Positions 22,762 through 33,923 of a stretch of DNA of 64,000 bases are shown here, in pieces. The stretch is from Anthostomella pinea. Its lineage: Eukaryota; Ascomycota; Sordariomycetes; Xylariales; Xylariaceae. The DNA lies in NCBI GenBank assembly GCA_963556695.1, contig CAUWAG010000003.1, positions 8,246,001 to 8,310,000 of the forward strand, written 5' to 3'. A model generated the notes under the pieces. The model was not told the DNA's origin. It was given only the letters and a program-made list of their open reading frames with translations, and did no database searches. How positions within the stretch are numbered: position 1 is the first letter of the stretch; every line of letters begins with the position of its first letter. A program made the position numbers and the translations under genes.

Positions 22762-23395
22762 GACGGCTCTTGATCCGTTCTTTCGAGTACGGCACGGAGG
22801 TGTACGGCTAGGGTCAATCATATGGGATTTCCCATTTACGGGGAACAAAAATACCTAGCGTGCGTACAAGGCACTGTTTACGGGGGAATGAGAGACTACT
22901 CGATGAGAAAGCGCAACTATGTTTCTTGAAGCGAATCTCGCCACCTTGATAGGGGGACATCACTGCAGGGGGAGAACTACAGGGCTTTGGTCCGGCTGGA
23001 AAAGTCTACAGTGAAGCAAAGTGACCAGGAAGTATTCTGGCATGATGCAGGTGTCCTCTCTTCCGTAGTGCTGTATGAACAAATCAACTTTCTCACAGTG
23101 ATATCAGTCTACTGCGGTGTTTTCTACGATTTGAATGCTGAGTAGATCATTAATGGCCTTATGAATGTCTAAAAAGTTCGAGGTACGGTCTGTTGGTATG
23201 TTGTATCGGGCAGCAATGCTCACCCATAAGGAGGGATTGCATATCGCATTATCGAGTAAAAGCTTGCAGCTCTCTGGTGGGGCACGGGAAAGCTTCAAGC
23301 CCCAGCAAGCTTCTGATCTGAGCTCGACTTCAAGCCTGTGCAACCTGACATCTTCACGACACTCTCTTCAGGCACAGCTGGGGGAGTCATGCTTC
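22762..23395. other. Intergenic region between eIF2alpha and IMP2 genes
   Basis: 634 bp holding the eIF2alpha 3' flank and IMP2 promoter. The IMP2 frame is open upstream to 23165, but that extension shows no conserved sequence. Confidence 0.5.
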
Positions 23396-24020
23396 ATGGC
23401 GCTCCGGTCGATATGGACCAAGGTCAAACATGAACGGGGTCGCATCGGTAGATTCGGCTTCTACCTCTTCACATTCGCGACATGGATTCCCGTGGCCACC
23501 TCGTTCAATGACTACGTCGCCGAGCTGACGTGGATCAACGGCCCCTCCATGTACCCGTTCCTGAACGCCGAGAAGGACCAGACGACTCGCAAGGACGTTG
23601 TGCTCACCGTGAAGCACAATGCGCAGTACGGGCTGAAGCACGGCATGATCGTCACTTTCTGGTATGTTTTGCGCCTTTCCTCCAGGCCATAAATCAATAC
23701 TAGAACAGACTGCTGACACGCGCTCGCGCACCCACAGGAACCCGTCCGATCCCGAGGTCATCACGGTCAAGCGAGTCGTCGGAGTTGCAGGCGATATCAT
23801 CAGGACGAGAAACCCGTACCCCGTGCCCACCGCCAGGGTACCGCCCGGGCACGTCTGGGTCGAGGGCGACGGGGGCGAGCGTGACAGCAGGGACAGCAAC
23901 ACGTATGGACCGATAGCCACGGGCCTGATCATTGGGAAGGTCACGCATGTCATATGGCCGTTACATAGATTTGGCAAGGTGCGGTGGCAGGAATATGCCG
24001 ACAAGATCCGGAATCAATAA
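23396..24020 (+). CDS. IMP2: Mitochondrial inner membrane protease subunit 2 (signal peptidase family S26)
   Basis: Exons 23396-23661 and 23738-24020 (GTATGT donor, CACAG acceptor) give 182 residues, the usual size for Imp2. A single membrane anchor lies at about residues 20-38 (FGFYLFTFATWIPVATSF). The catalytic Ser is S51 in NGPSMYP and the catalytic Lys is K100 in VITVKRVVGVAGD, directly after the splice junction. IARTRNPYPVPTA-like spacing and GHVWVEGDG complete the S26 fold. Imp2 works with Imp1 on the outer face of the inner membrane and removes sorting signals from proteins such as cytochrome c1. The downstream ATG was chosen because the protein then begins directly before the membrane anchor, as in other Imp2 proteins. 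Confidence 0.95.
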
Positions 24021-24517
24021 TAACGACCTCACCTCAATGGGGGATTCGCATGCAACTCACTGCGGCTCTGCTGCGCTCCATCGTGATTGGATGTTCTGGC
24101 CCTGTGTAGACGCCCTGGCTGCCTGGCACCTTAACCAGCAGGCAACGAGTGTCTTACCTTATCCATAAGGTAGTCATATAAAGAGACATTCTCAAGTACA
24201 TAATTAAATCCGGCCAATGGCGGCGGCGTGTTCGTGAATGTGCTGTAGGCAGCTGGCTGCTATGTCGGGCCTTAGTCAGCTAGTGCTCGCTGATTGGTGG
24301 ATGCGCACGGGTCACCAAGCATACCTTAAGGTTAGATATGTACCATGTACGTCAGCCGCGCTAGAATCTTAAAGGTAGGCCGAAAAAATCCAATGTCTCG
24401 CTGCAGGTCCAAAACACGCGCGTTTTGATGCAGAGGCACCATCTACAGTCACTGTCTTCGGGCGCATCGCAGTGAGACACACGACGCAACCCATTCAATT
24501 GGGCGCGACCTTAGGTG
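24021..24517. other. Intergenic region
   Basis: About 500 bp between IMP2 and the mitochondrial carrier gene. No gene, repeat or RNA was recognised. Confidence 0.5.
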
Positions 24518-25898
24518 ATGTCCCTCGACCCCCGGGTTGCCGACTTATCAACTTCTACACCACCATATAAAACGTCCGACCGACCCGTCACTTCAACGGC
24601 TTTTCTCGAATACGATGGACTTTCCGAGCATACAACCTCCGTTTCGGATATCAGTTGCACAGGCCAGTCCCATCGACCGAAGATGACCCAAGACGATGGC
24701 GAGTCCGAAGGGCGTCCCCCCTATGTCCACGTGAGTGCGTTCAAGTCGTAGGTAGAGATCGCTCCCGCTGACGTCCATTGCGCAGTCGATGATCGCCGGT
24801 GGGATTGGTGGGACCACTGGAGATATGTTGATGCACTCCCTCGATACCGTCAAGACCCGACAACAAGGAGACCCTCACTTCCCGCCCAAGTACACGTCGC
24901 TGGGCTCATCCTACTACAAGATATGGCGGCAGGAAGGCATTCGACGCGGACTGTACGGAGGATGGCTCCCGGCTATGATGGGCTCGTTTCCAGGCACCGT
25001 GATGTTCTTCGGTACATATGAATGGAGCAAGCGGCATATGCTGGATTACGGGATACAGTCTCATGTTTCCTATTTGACAGCCGGTACGTGGAGTAGACAG
25101 CACTCAGTTGAAGATGAAGCTGGCTGACCGAACCTACCAGGCTTCCTTGGTGACTTGGCTGCGTCCATTGTCTATGTCCCTTCGGAGGTTCTCAAAACGC
25201 GTCTACAACTCCAGGGCCGTCACAACAACCCCTTCTTTAAATCTGGTTACAACTATCGTGGAACGATCGATGCCGCGAGAACTATCGTACGGACCGAGGG
25301 CCTCTCTGAGCTATTTTCCGGATATAGGGCGACGATCTATCGAGATCTCCCATTTTCGGCCCTGCAGTTCATGTTTTACGAGCAATTCCAAAGTTGGGCA
25401 CGAGACTGGAAGGAAAGCCGCGAGATCGGTGTGCCGTTGGAGCTGGCCACAGGAGCTGCAGGTGGAGGCTTGGCTGGTGTCATGACCTGTCCTCTGGATG
25501 TGGTCAAGACTAGGCTTCAAACTCAGATCGACCCAGTCCCAGTGGTCAACAAGCCAACAGACCGCGCGACGACAGGTGCCAAGGCTGGACTCAAAGAAAC
25601 TCACTCGAAGCAAGGGACAACTCTTTCCCCACCCACACAACAGAAACGTCCCATATCAACATCATCACCATCAACCACTTTACCTCGGCCAGGAGCAATT
25701 CCATTAGACGAAGGCTCCATCTTCAAAGGCTTAAAACTAATATATAGAACAGAAGGCATCAGCGGCTGGTTCAGGGGAGTTGGTCCGCGTTTTGTATGGA
25801 CTAGTGTTCAGAGTGGCTGTATGTTGTTTCTGTACCAGACCATTTTGCGGCGATTGGAAACACTTATGCCTTTGGAGAGACCTGATATGTCTGCGTGA
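24518..25898 (+). CDS. MME1: Mitochondrial carrier (SLC25 family), similar to yeast Mme1/YMR166C
   Basis: Exons 24518-24730, 24786-25083 and 25141-25898 give 422 residues. An internal Met at 24683 would give a protein 55 residues shorter. Three Solcar repeats are visible by their signatures: SLDTVKTR (first Pro replaced by Ser), VPSEVLKTRLQLQGRHNNPF and CPLDVVKTRLQTQ. Junction 2 rebuilds LTAG|FLGDLAASIVYVPSEV. MLMHSLDTVKTRQQG, GLYGGWLPAMMGSFP and FRGVGPRFVWTSVQSG agree with the yeast inner-membrane carrier reported as a mitochondrial magnesium exporter. A Ser/Thr/Pro-rich insert separates repeat 2 from the last repeat half. Membership of the SLC25 family is certain; orthology to Mme1 rests on remembered similarity, and the substrate is therefore inferred. 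Confidence 0.9.
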
Positions 25899-26339
25899 GG
25901 CTGATAGACGTCTGCAGTCGGGACAGCACCGTGTACAACTTGTGTAACATGAAGCATTTACATGGCGTTTAAGGATTACGTAGACCACGTGGAAACAATA
26001 GACAGCTGGTACATAGGCAGACATCTCAAATCGATTCCTCTCAATCTGATTGTAGGCTGTCAAGCAGCTTCTATTGAGCGAAGGCCAGCAGTGGCAGAAA
26101 TTCGTGCGTGGAGTACTCCTTTTTCTGAGGAGGGTCTCGAGGTTATTCTTATAAGCTATATAAGCACTTTCCGGATGGATATTCTTCCAGGCCCAATATT
26201 CGACATGAGCTTTGAACCTCAATCGTATGATGCCTGGATCTGCGCAGCTGCTGTCAATTCAACCAACGCCTTTAAAACCGACTTATGGCCACAAGTGACT
26301 TCTAACTGAGTCCGAAATGGATGCGCATGCTCTGGAAAT
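25899..26339. other. Short intergenic region
   Basis: 441 bp between two + strand genes. ORFs on both strands here show no conserved features. Confidence 0.5.
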
Positions 26340-29291
26340 ATGTCGCCCCCACTGCCTGTGCCGTCAAAGGCTGCGATCCACGCCCTCCGCGGGATCGCTC
26401 TCGGCACCTCCTGTGCGATAGGCGTCATCGTCGAAGACCGAAGGCGACGAATCTGCACACTGCGAACCGCTATTGCGAATAAACAAAAGCTCAAGTCGTC
26501 GCGACAGTATCATGGCACCTTGGAATCCGTTACACTGCAGCAACTGGACGATCCAACCATACTCGGCGGTGACGACTTGCACTGGCATCAGAGACAAGAA
26601 AGGATCAGCCATCGTCGCGAGTCCCAGGCCGCGAGCCCTCCTTCTCGATCCAACCGAGGCCAAGCGGTTCGTCCACTTGATCATGATCACCCGGAGCCTG
26701 CGAAACGTCCAGAGCCAAAAGATGTACCCGAACTCCCTGCGCAGAAACCCGATCCACCACCGCCATCCCAGAGAACCAAACCTTCTACTTCTTCTCGGCT
26801 GGCGGTGCCGCCACCGTTGCCTTCCGTTCCAACGACTGCCAAGATTCCAAATATCAGCGCTGGCGCATCGTGGCACTCGACAGGACCATCCACACCGCGA
26901 CGGCGACCGAAAACTGTCGAAGCATTGATAGCAGAGATCGCTGGAATACTGGACAGCAATGACGAGCAGAGGCTGGATCGAGCTCTTACCCTGTTTCTCG
27001 GCGCGTCTCGCACAAATCTCTTCGCACGGCCTACGGAGGATTGGCTTGAACTCTCAGCCAGGCTCTCGAAAGAATGCCAAGCAAAGGACAGATGGGAGAC
27101 CGCGAGTAGCATACTGGCTGCTGCTGTCAGTGCTGGTGCCCTTCAGGAAACACAGTACTACGCCCATGACCCTATACCGATCATCAATCACTGCCTTCGA
27201 CAAGCAGATCCAGAGACTCCTTGCTCTCGGGAAGCCGTCACACTCGCTGCGAAGCTGTTCCTAGCAACGTTTAGAGAAAAACCCCAATTACATGTCGATC
27301 AGATCGAACATCTCGGACGGCGATTGATAACACAGGCTCTATTGGTCCGGGAAGCCGGGGTCGCTCACAATGCTTACTGGAGAGTACTGGGACTCCTCGA
27401 CGACGACACAGTAGGATTCACTGGGTGGGCTATTCAAGAGCTCTTTCGGTTCCAAGATCACAAGAACGTGATCAAGTTCTTTCTCCTGAACTTCTCAAAG
27501 ACGACACCAGACGTGACATCTTTGAACATGACCCTGCCTCTTGTGGTTGAGTCTGTCGAGGCTCTGAAAGGTTGGAAAGCGAGTCAGGTGTTACGTGCCT
27601 ATGCACGGGTGGAATACGGCGGGTTGAGAACTGCGTTGATCATGAAGCTCTTGCAGGCCCACTGGCGTCGTCACGAAAACTTCGCAATGTCACAGTCACT
27701 CTTCGAAGAAGCCGTATCGCTCGGACTACTAGACAGGATCGACTACCCGCAGGAATTCTACCGTGTCATGGTCGACATCTCTGTCAAGGCAAATGAGACA
27801 GTTATGGCGCGATCTTATTATGAAGAGCTCATTCATAAATACCCTAGATCGAGGTACGACGGCGCCGCGCTTGAATCTCTTGCTTTAATCCAAGCCAAGG
27901 CCGGCGATTGGGACGGGGTATCTGAAAGCCTGATGCATCTAAATCTTCAAAGTCGCGACGAGCAGTGCACCAAGGTATTCGTCATGGTTTTGAAGTTTTT
28001 TGCGGACAATCACTCGGTTGCCGACGTTCGAGATTTCGTGCACGTGTGTACGAGCGAGCGTGGTATACCGATGCATCGCTACATTGTCTCCCTGGTTGCA
28101 AGAAAATACGGCGATTGCCATGACATACCTGGGTTCATATCTTGGCTGGAATATTGCGGCAAGGCAGGATTTGCTTTGGATTCGAGTTTCTGCAACTCCA
28201 TCTTACAAGTGTGTCGCTCGAGATGGAACCTTTCATTCGACGAGCTGAGCGCACTCTTGTCGAAGATGCGTCTGCTAAGTCCGGGGTGCTCCGACGCTGT
28301 TACACAGAGGATCATGAGCCAAGCAGCGATCAAGGAAGGCCGATCGACGGCTGGATGGACTGGAGGTCACCGTGTCCGCTCTCGAGTCACCTCTGTCAAC
28401 AGGCTATCATACCTGGGGAGGTCCACAGACCAGCGAGATGTTTACGAGGCCATGAATCAAGAGCTGAGCAGCGGGAATCCTACAGGCGCAATTTTGATAT
28501 ACAAGCGAGCGATTCGGTTCGCTATGCCGTTCTCCAGCCATTGTCTTCGTTTGGCAGTGTCGGCAGCTTTGCGGCGGCCCGGAAGCGGCTCTGGCTCTGC
28601 TCTTACGCTCATCCATAGCGCACATCAGCAGGGTCACGATGTCGGTCCGGCAGTCTCGGCTCTCATACGAGCCCGGATTGACCAGCTCCAGGCTCGAGCA
28701 GAGGAGGTGATCCTTCACATGCAGAACTTGATTACTCGGTTCGAAGCACTGCAAATCGTCATCGATCCAGCGGTATTGACTCACATGGCGTTTGTCTGCG
28801 TCAAACTAGGCCAGCAGGATAAAGCAGTTGCATTGTGCACGCTTGCAAGAGACCGGATCGGATCGACAAACCTTTGCTTCTCAAAGCAGAGCTTTCGCAC
28901 CCTGGCCATGGCCTACTCGCAAACACTTGACACCGCGGGAATGAAGAAGCTCATTGAAGATCTCCTCGTGAGTGACTTGTCGTCTGACAAGACGGTGCTG
29001 TCACATTTGCGATCAGTTTCGCGGCAGGTGCACAAGCTAGACCATAACAACACCGTCGTGGCGATGCTGAATATCATTCAGCGCGGCATTAACAAGGTGA
29101 AACAATTACGCGCCGCTACTCGCGAAGGAGGGAAGATCATCTCCGAGGAGACCCTGCGGATCATGGGTGATGCGCTCGCTGAGATGCAAGCCAACCAGTC
29201 AACGCATCGACGGAACAGTACCAAGGGCGAAGAGCCACCCGAAGCCGTGGTATCGAATGATGCCCCTAGGCCTCTGGTCGCCGTTGCTTAG
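26340..29291 (+). CDS. Large helical, probably mitochondrial, PPR/TPR-like protein
   Basis: A single intron-free frame of 983 residues starts at an ATG with A at -3. Out-of-frame ATGs lie just upstream. The N-terminal region (ALRGIALGTSCAIGVIVEDRRRRI) has a short hydrophobic segment followed by arginines, compatible with mitochondrial import. Residues 90-200 are a disordered Pro/Ser/Arg-rich linker. From about 200 the protein is almost wholly alpha-helical with paired-helix periodicity (for example AHWRRHENFAMSQSLFEEA, GDWDGVSESLMHLNL, GAILIYKRAIRFAMPFSS), the look of degenerate pentatricopeptide or tetratricopeptide repeats. Such fungal proteins commonly handle mitochondrial RNA or translation, but no catalytic motif is present and no specific homologue is claimed. 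Codon use matches the neighbouring housekeeping genes. Confidence 0.78.
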   Translation: MSPPLPVPSKAAIHALRGIALGTSCAIGVIVEDRRRRICTLRTAIANKQKLKSSRQYHGTLESVTLQQLDDPTILGGDDLHWHQRQERISHRRESQAASPPSRSNRGQAVRPLDHDHPEPAKRPEPKDVPELPAQKPDPPPPSQRTKPSTSSRLAVPPPLPSVPTTAKIPNISAGASWHSTGPSTPRRRPKTVEALIAEIAGILDSNDEQRLDRALTLFLGASRTNLFARPTEDWLELSARLSKECQAKDRWETASSILAAAVSAGALQETQYYAHDPIPIINHCLRQADPETPCSREAVTLAAKLFLATFREKPQLHVDQIEHLGRRLITQALLVREAGVAHNAYWRVLGLLDDDTVGFTGWAIQELFRFQDHKNVIKFFLLNFSKTTPDVTSLNMTLPLVVESVEALKGWKASQVLRAYARVEYGGLRTALIMKLLQAHWRRHENFAMSQSLFEEAVSLGLLDRIDYPQEFYRVMVDISVKANETVMARSYYEELIHKYPRSRYDGAALESLALIQAKAGDWDGVSESLMHLNLQSRDEQCTKVFVMVLKFFADNHSVADVRDFVHVCTSERGIPMHRYIVSLVARKYGDCHDIPGFISWLEYCGKAGFALDSSFCNSILQVCRSRWNLSFDELSALLSKMRLLSPGCSDAVTQRIMSQAAIKEGRSTAGWTGGHRVRSRVTSVNRLSYLGRSTDQRDVYEAMNQELSSGNPTGAILIYKRAIRFAMPFSSHCLRLAVSAALRRPGSGSGSALTLIHSAHQQGHDVGPAVSALIRARIDQLQARAEEVILHMQNLITRFEALQIVIDPAVLTHMAFVCVKLGQQDKAVALCTLARDRIGSTNLCFSKQSFRTLAMAYSQTLDTAGMKKLIEDLLVSDLSSDKTVLSHLRSVSRQVHKLDHNNTVVAMLNIIQRGINKVKQLRAATREGGKIISEETLRIMGDALAEMQANQSTHRRNSTKGEEPPEAVVSNDAPRPLVAVA

Positions 29292-30010
29292 ATATGTATC
29301 AAGTTTTGTATATACCTAGAAGAAATATGTTCAGTATATTGTGTCCCACGAGCACGCTGGCTGTACTAGATACGATATGATTACCTTCGTTCGCGATATG
29401 TTCGTGTCACTATCGTTTTTGAACGATTCCATACATCAACATCGAGATATGGACGCGCTTGACTCGTATATTCAGCTGAATGGCTTCACTTGCTCCCTTC
29501 CCTGGTTGATCCCTTGTTTTCTATCACTTACTAAGACGCAGGTTGCTAACACGAGTTGATACGCGCTCGTTCATCTCCACAAGCTCGCCCTTTCCATACC
29601 CACCCATAGTACATACAGACTCGTTCCAACAGGCTTCACTGAGAAGTTCCGCGAGCTATCACCATCCAAGCTACACGAGGCCTTGAGACCCAAGAAAGGT
29701 CGGTCCATCAACTAGGTTAGGGATATGGCTTCGCAAGAGGGTAGATATATACCCACTGCTCGCAACCGTCGCAACGACAACTGGGAGGAAGCTGTCGCAG
29801 AAGAGCAGGAGCGCAATGTGCATTCGTAAATTGCTTGGAGGCGGATTTGGGCTTGGCGTGGTGGGTTGGATGATGTGGCGGGGGTATTCGGAAGGGTGGG
29901 CCAGCAGTAGAAAATTCGCTTATAGGGGCAATATCAGCCGACGGATCAGTGAATCCTTGGAAGGTTTTCGGTGTGACGGGCCGAAAGAAAAAGAGACGTA
30001 AAAGAGGTTT
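29292..30010. other. Intergenic region
   Basis: A 61-codon hydrophobic frame at 29816 and a 34-codon frame starting near 29725 were considered but have no support. The start of a 4.6-kb gene-poor stretch. Confidence 0.4.
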
Positions 30011-30098
30011 CAACCGCCAGAGGAATCGAACCGCTGTGCCTAAGGATATAGAATGAGAATATTCCGCTATTCGCTAGGCCGTACCAACCCGGCTACTA
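30011..30098 (-). ncRNA. tRNA-like RNA polymerase III element, copy 1
   Basis: Read on the minus strand it starts TAGCCGGGTTGGTACGG. It has an A-box-like GGCCTAGCG and a perfect B box (GGTTCGATTCC), and T runs follow it downstream as a pol III terminator would. A TATATATA stretch lies about 25 bp upstream. It does not fold as a standard cloverleaf: the T stem has one mismatch and no normal D arm is seen. A related copy is at 30643-30733. It could be a decayed tRNA gene or a tRNA-derived SINE. No anticodon is assigned. Confidence 0.5.
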
Positions 30099-30642
30099 GA
30101 CAAACCTGATAAACTCGTATATATATCCTGTGCCATTGGGGTGAGGAATAGGGGGCTATGTGGCTGTTAGAAAAACCTTCTGTAATTACCTCATCCCATG
30201 TGAGCTTGGCTTGCGAGTTTGTTCTATGTATGGATGTGGATAGACGGATCGATGGATCGATGGCTATTAGCAGCGAGCGTCCGTTATATCGACTGTATTT
30301 CCAGGCCAAGCGATTGACCACGAGGCATTGTCGTAGTAGTTCTGGTACGGCAGTGGGCGGTTTCAACGTTCCCAGGAAGATTTGACGAAAGACGGATGGC
30401 CAGAGCGCGTGGGTGGTAGACATGTCATGTCATGTTGTTCTTCCACTGCTTGGACTCCGGGCATGAACTCGGTATGATTGATATCCCGAACTGGTTAACT
30501 TATACCGAGGCTTAGTTAGACCCAGTGTGTGCCTGGCACTTTTGATCGTTTCCGAGGGCACCTGCATATCCCCGGCAGCCTGCGGGGAGAGAGAGCACTT
30601 TTGCTGGTTGAGGAGGGCCAAAAGGAAAAAGAAAAAGAAAGT

Positions 30643-30733
30643 TAGCCGCTAGAGGAATCGAACCGCTGTGCCTAGTAATACCTTCTAAGAATGCTTTGTA
30701 AGAATATTCCGCTAGGCCGTACCGACCCGGCTA
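30643..30733 (-). ncRNA. tRNA-like RNA polymerase III element, copy 2
   Basis: On the minus strand the ends pair as TAGCCG/CGGCTA, and an inner GCCTAG/CTAGGC stem encloses a variable middle. The same B box (GGTTCGATTCC) is present, with T5 runs after the 3' end. The copy matches 30011-30098 at both flanks and diverges in the middle. Similarity extends about 35 bp upstream of the 5' end, so the duplicated unit is about 130 bp. Confidence 0.52.
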
Positions 30734-31653
30734 CCGAACAAACCTGATGAACTGGTATATATAGCCTGTACCGTCGTGGGTGCAGAGAGAAACGGGTGGA
30801 CATGTGTAAAAAGTGCGCAAGGTGGCGTAACTCAATACGAAAAGAGAAAGGGGGAGAGAGTTTAGGTGAGGAGGGCCGAAATCGTAGACTCCCCGCTTCT
30901 AGCCTAGAGCGGGATCATGGCTGAGGATACGTTCGCTCCCCAGCCAGACTTGAAACCGACCAGATACGCCGCTGCTGGTCCTCTCAGAGGCAAGTGGCCG
31001 CTGCACTTCATCAGCACTGCGAGAGTGTTCGCCAGAGCCAAGAGTATCTTCGAGAGCGCTGCCCCCAGTAGCCAGCCGCTGCCCGGGAGCCGGGGACTCT
31101 AGCCCACGGGGCCTATGTGTTAAATGGAGTGTCCTGTGGTGGCACGCACTTGATGGCGACGAGGGGTGTGCGATTGTGTTCTTGGCAGTATCTTTGGGCA
31201 TTGTCGTTGCCCGTTCTTACAAATCGTAGTTCCTTGCAACATGGTCTGCCTGGGCGCGGAACAGTAGTCACAGTTCACGGAATACATGATGAGAGTGCGC
31301 ATGGAGGATGAGCAGTTGAAACGCCAGGAGTGAATGCCCCGGTTTCTTGGTGTTGCATGACTCCATGTTCAGGTGGCCTGACATGTAAGTGAGGGTTAGG
31401 ACTGTCCGTCAGATAAACTCCTAAGTAATACGATGTCTATGGCACTGGCACGTGTCTACACATAGCAGCCCGGGGACCACCTCGAGTCTGAACTGAACGA
31501 GCTGGCGAACCGAGACACCTGACTCGAGGACAGGAAATTATATACGAAAGACTGGGTGAGTAGCGTCCCCTATCACCGCCTTCAAGGGTCTTCACAGAGG
31601 TAGTTTCTGACTCTGGACACTGCAGTGGTCGCTCAGCGAAGATGACGCGGTAG
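30734..31653. other. Gene-poor interval
   Basis: No supported gene. On the minus strand, 30902-31097 keeps an open frame with membrane-like content (GWLLGAALSKILLALANTLA) but no start codon or partner exon, so it is not called. Confidence 0.35.
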
Positions 31654-32022
31654 CATCCGTGCTGCCGCTGTGCTCTTCGTCGCGCTTTACATCATCCAGT
31701 CCGACAGTATGCGACTGGGGCTGATCGTCGTCTTCTCGGCGTGCTTCTCCCTGGCGCCGGCACTGATGACGAACGCGCGGACCATCGAGGTGTTTGCCGC
31801 GACTGCAGCGTGAGTAAGTACCTTTCTGATATTTATCAGCTCCTCCTTCTTTGCACTTCTTGTCTCTAGGAAATCAACTTCCTAGAGACATGAAGGTAAG
31901 GCGGGTTGGAGTTGGAGACATCTTGCCGAACCAAAAGTGGACGCGGTTGTAGATTTGCGGCCGTCAACGTCGTCTTCCTGACCAGCAACCCGACTTGTAC
32001 GCTCGAGGGAGCGACTTCGTAA
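31654..32022 (+). pseudogene. DUF6594 family remnant, C-terminal end only
   Basis: A frame after a stop codon reads AVLFVALYIIQSDSMRLGLI, then FSACFSLAPALMTNARTIEVFAATAA. A GTGAGT...GTAG intron at 31810-31952 then joins FAAVNVVFLTS and the stop at 32020-32022. This is the membrane end of the DUF6594 family, also seen in the intact gene at 11987-12920 (RLGMVAIFTNLFGATLAVLTDGKR). No N-terminal half was found upstream: stops close the frame at 31653, and the conserved helical region is missing. A truncated pseudogene is the simplest reading. Undetected upstream exons are the alternative. Confidence 0.6.
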
Positions 32023-33923
32023 AAAGGAGTAGGCCCCAGGCTGCGTACGGGAGCGTCTGTGAGTGTTGCGTCAAGGTGCCTATGGACGGGATACAACCAC
32101 TAGGCAAGGGGACGGTCGATTGTGGTATTATATAGCCGACTTGGAGGAAGATCCACGAAGGCTCAAACGAAAATACAAAAAGCTCATCAGGGCGTTTGGA
32201 GCATCGACCTCAGCAGCTGTAATAGACCACATCTAAGTTCGCAAACATCCATAGACAGTTGCGTCTTACTGTGTATCCAGCCAGCGGCCCAGGCAAGAGA
32301 CAAACGACTCCCACCTACGAAAAACCAGCCCGAGGAGCAGGTTTTCACAAGGGAAGGAAATTCGTGTAACGGTATATCAGATTTGCGGCGCTGGGGCGCC
32401 AGCCACCTGGGCGACTCACTGTCAGAATCCAGTTCATTGCCCAATCAAGAGACATCGTCTCTCAACATGAAACTCTTATAAGTCCAAGACTGAAAGTCAG
32501 ATACCCAGATTGCCTGGCTACCGATAAGTCATGGGCGAGGTGGCGGGATACTATAATAGTAAGTCGACACCGAAACATCCATCGAACCATTAGATGCAGG
32601 AAAGTAATGGTATTTGAGAGCCGGAAGCCGTTCCGATGTCCTGGACTCATGGTGACGATGACTCTTCGTGCCTGCAAGGACAACACATCTTGCGGGTCAT
32701 ACCAATCGCGTCAGACCCATCAATACCAATCTCAAAAGAGGTTCTCATACGGTGCCTCTGCCTGTGGTTCATGGCTGACCAGGTAAAGGAGTCCGAGCAA
32801 GCGCCGTCGACCACAGAGCCTCCATACAAACGGCTCACGATCTCAACCGTGCATGGCCACTAGCTGATATTGACAAAGAGGGACTCACTCTTTCTTGGCC
32901 ACGCGTTCAGGTCGGTGGTAGACCTAGCCTTCTCATGAGTCGCGCCCTCCTCGTACCTAGAAGGCTGATGGAGGAGCCCATGGCGCTTCGGCTCGTTCCT
33001 ACCTAACTCTTAGAGAGCGTCCCAGCGCAATGCCACCCAGGGGAAGCCTAACGTTTGAGGTTATCCCCAACCTAGGTACCCTCGCCGTGGATGGATTCCC
33101 GTGATCACCGCTAGGATTGCAGTGCCGGAGCCAGAGCCCCGAGATCGGTTTAGCGCAAGAAGAATATCGGCAGGATATCGTGATGGCTTCATTGATTTTG
33201 AGGGGCCGCGAGCCACCTTTTGCTGATCTGCCGGGCTAGATCGCGACTTAGGTCGCGAGGTAGTGCAGCTTTTCCGCGCCGTCCCTTTCTAGACAGATTC
33301 GGCTATGCTCCAAAAGCAGAAAAGCAGTCGCTATATTTGCCGAATTCGGAATACCGTATGTAAGCTGTGGGCCGTCACGCACGCTGCCTCAAGGAGCATA
33401 CCCAGCTAGGTGACTGCACGTCTCTGTTACAATGTGCGCTACCGTAACGCGACGGTTTATCTCGAAGGGGCTCTCGAAGACGCTGTGACGCAGACCCAGC
33501 TTGAGGAGAAATCGTGAAACAGCCAGCGAGGTCGAAACCCCATACAGTAGCCACCATTCCTGACTTACCTTATCCCTGATCCCCCCAACCGCCAGTCTGC
33601 GCTGAGATGGTGAATAGGAAAGTTTAGAAAGCCTTCATGAAGCCTGAACCTCGCATGGAGGTCCACCGCGAAACTAGTAAAGATCTCACCGTAGCATCCC
33701 ACTTATCAGGTATTGTATATGAAGCACCGGAGAGGCACGCACTTGCTTGCCGTGTAGACAGGTGGGACGGAGATGATCTGCCCTGACCTGCAGCTTAAAC
33801 AGCCGCCATATCCACGTGGCTATGGAGGGATATAGGCATTGCTTTTCCCTCTTCCATTCTCCTCGCGAACTTCCATACCGGCCGGGTCCCTGCCTTACTC
33901 TATCGACGGTTTGGGAGTTCAAG
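32023..33923. other. Gene-poor interval
   Basis: 1.9 kb with only short, unsupported ORFs. It includes the promoter of the seven-TM gene at its right end. Nothing else was recognised. Confidence 0.4.
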
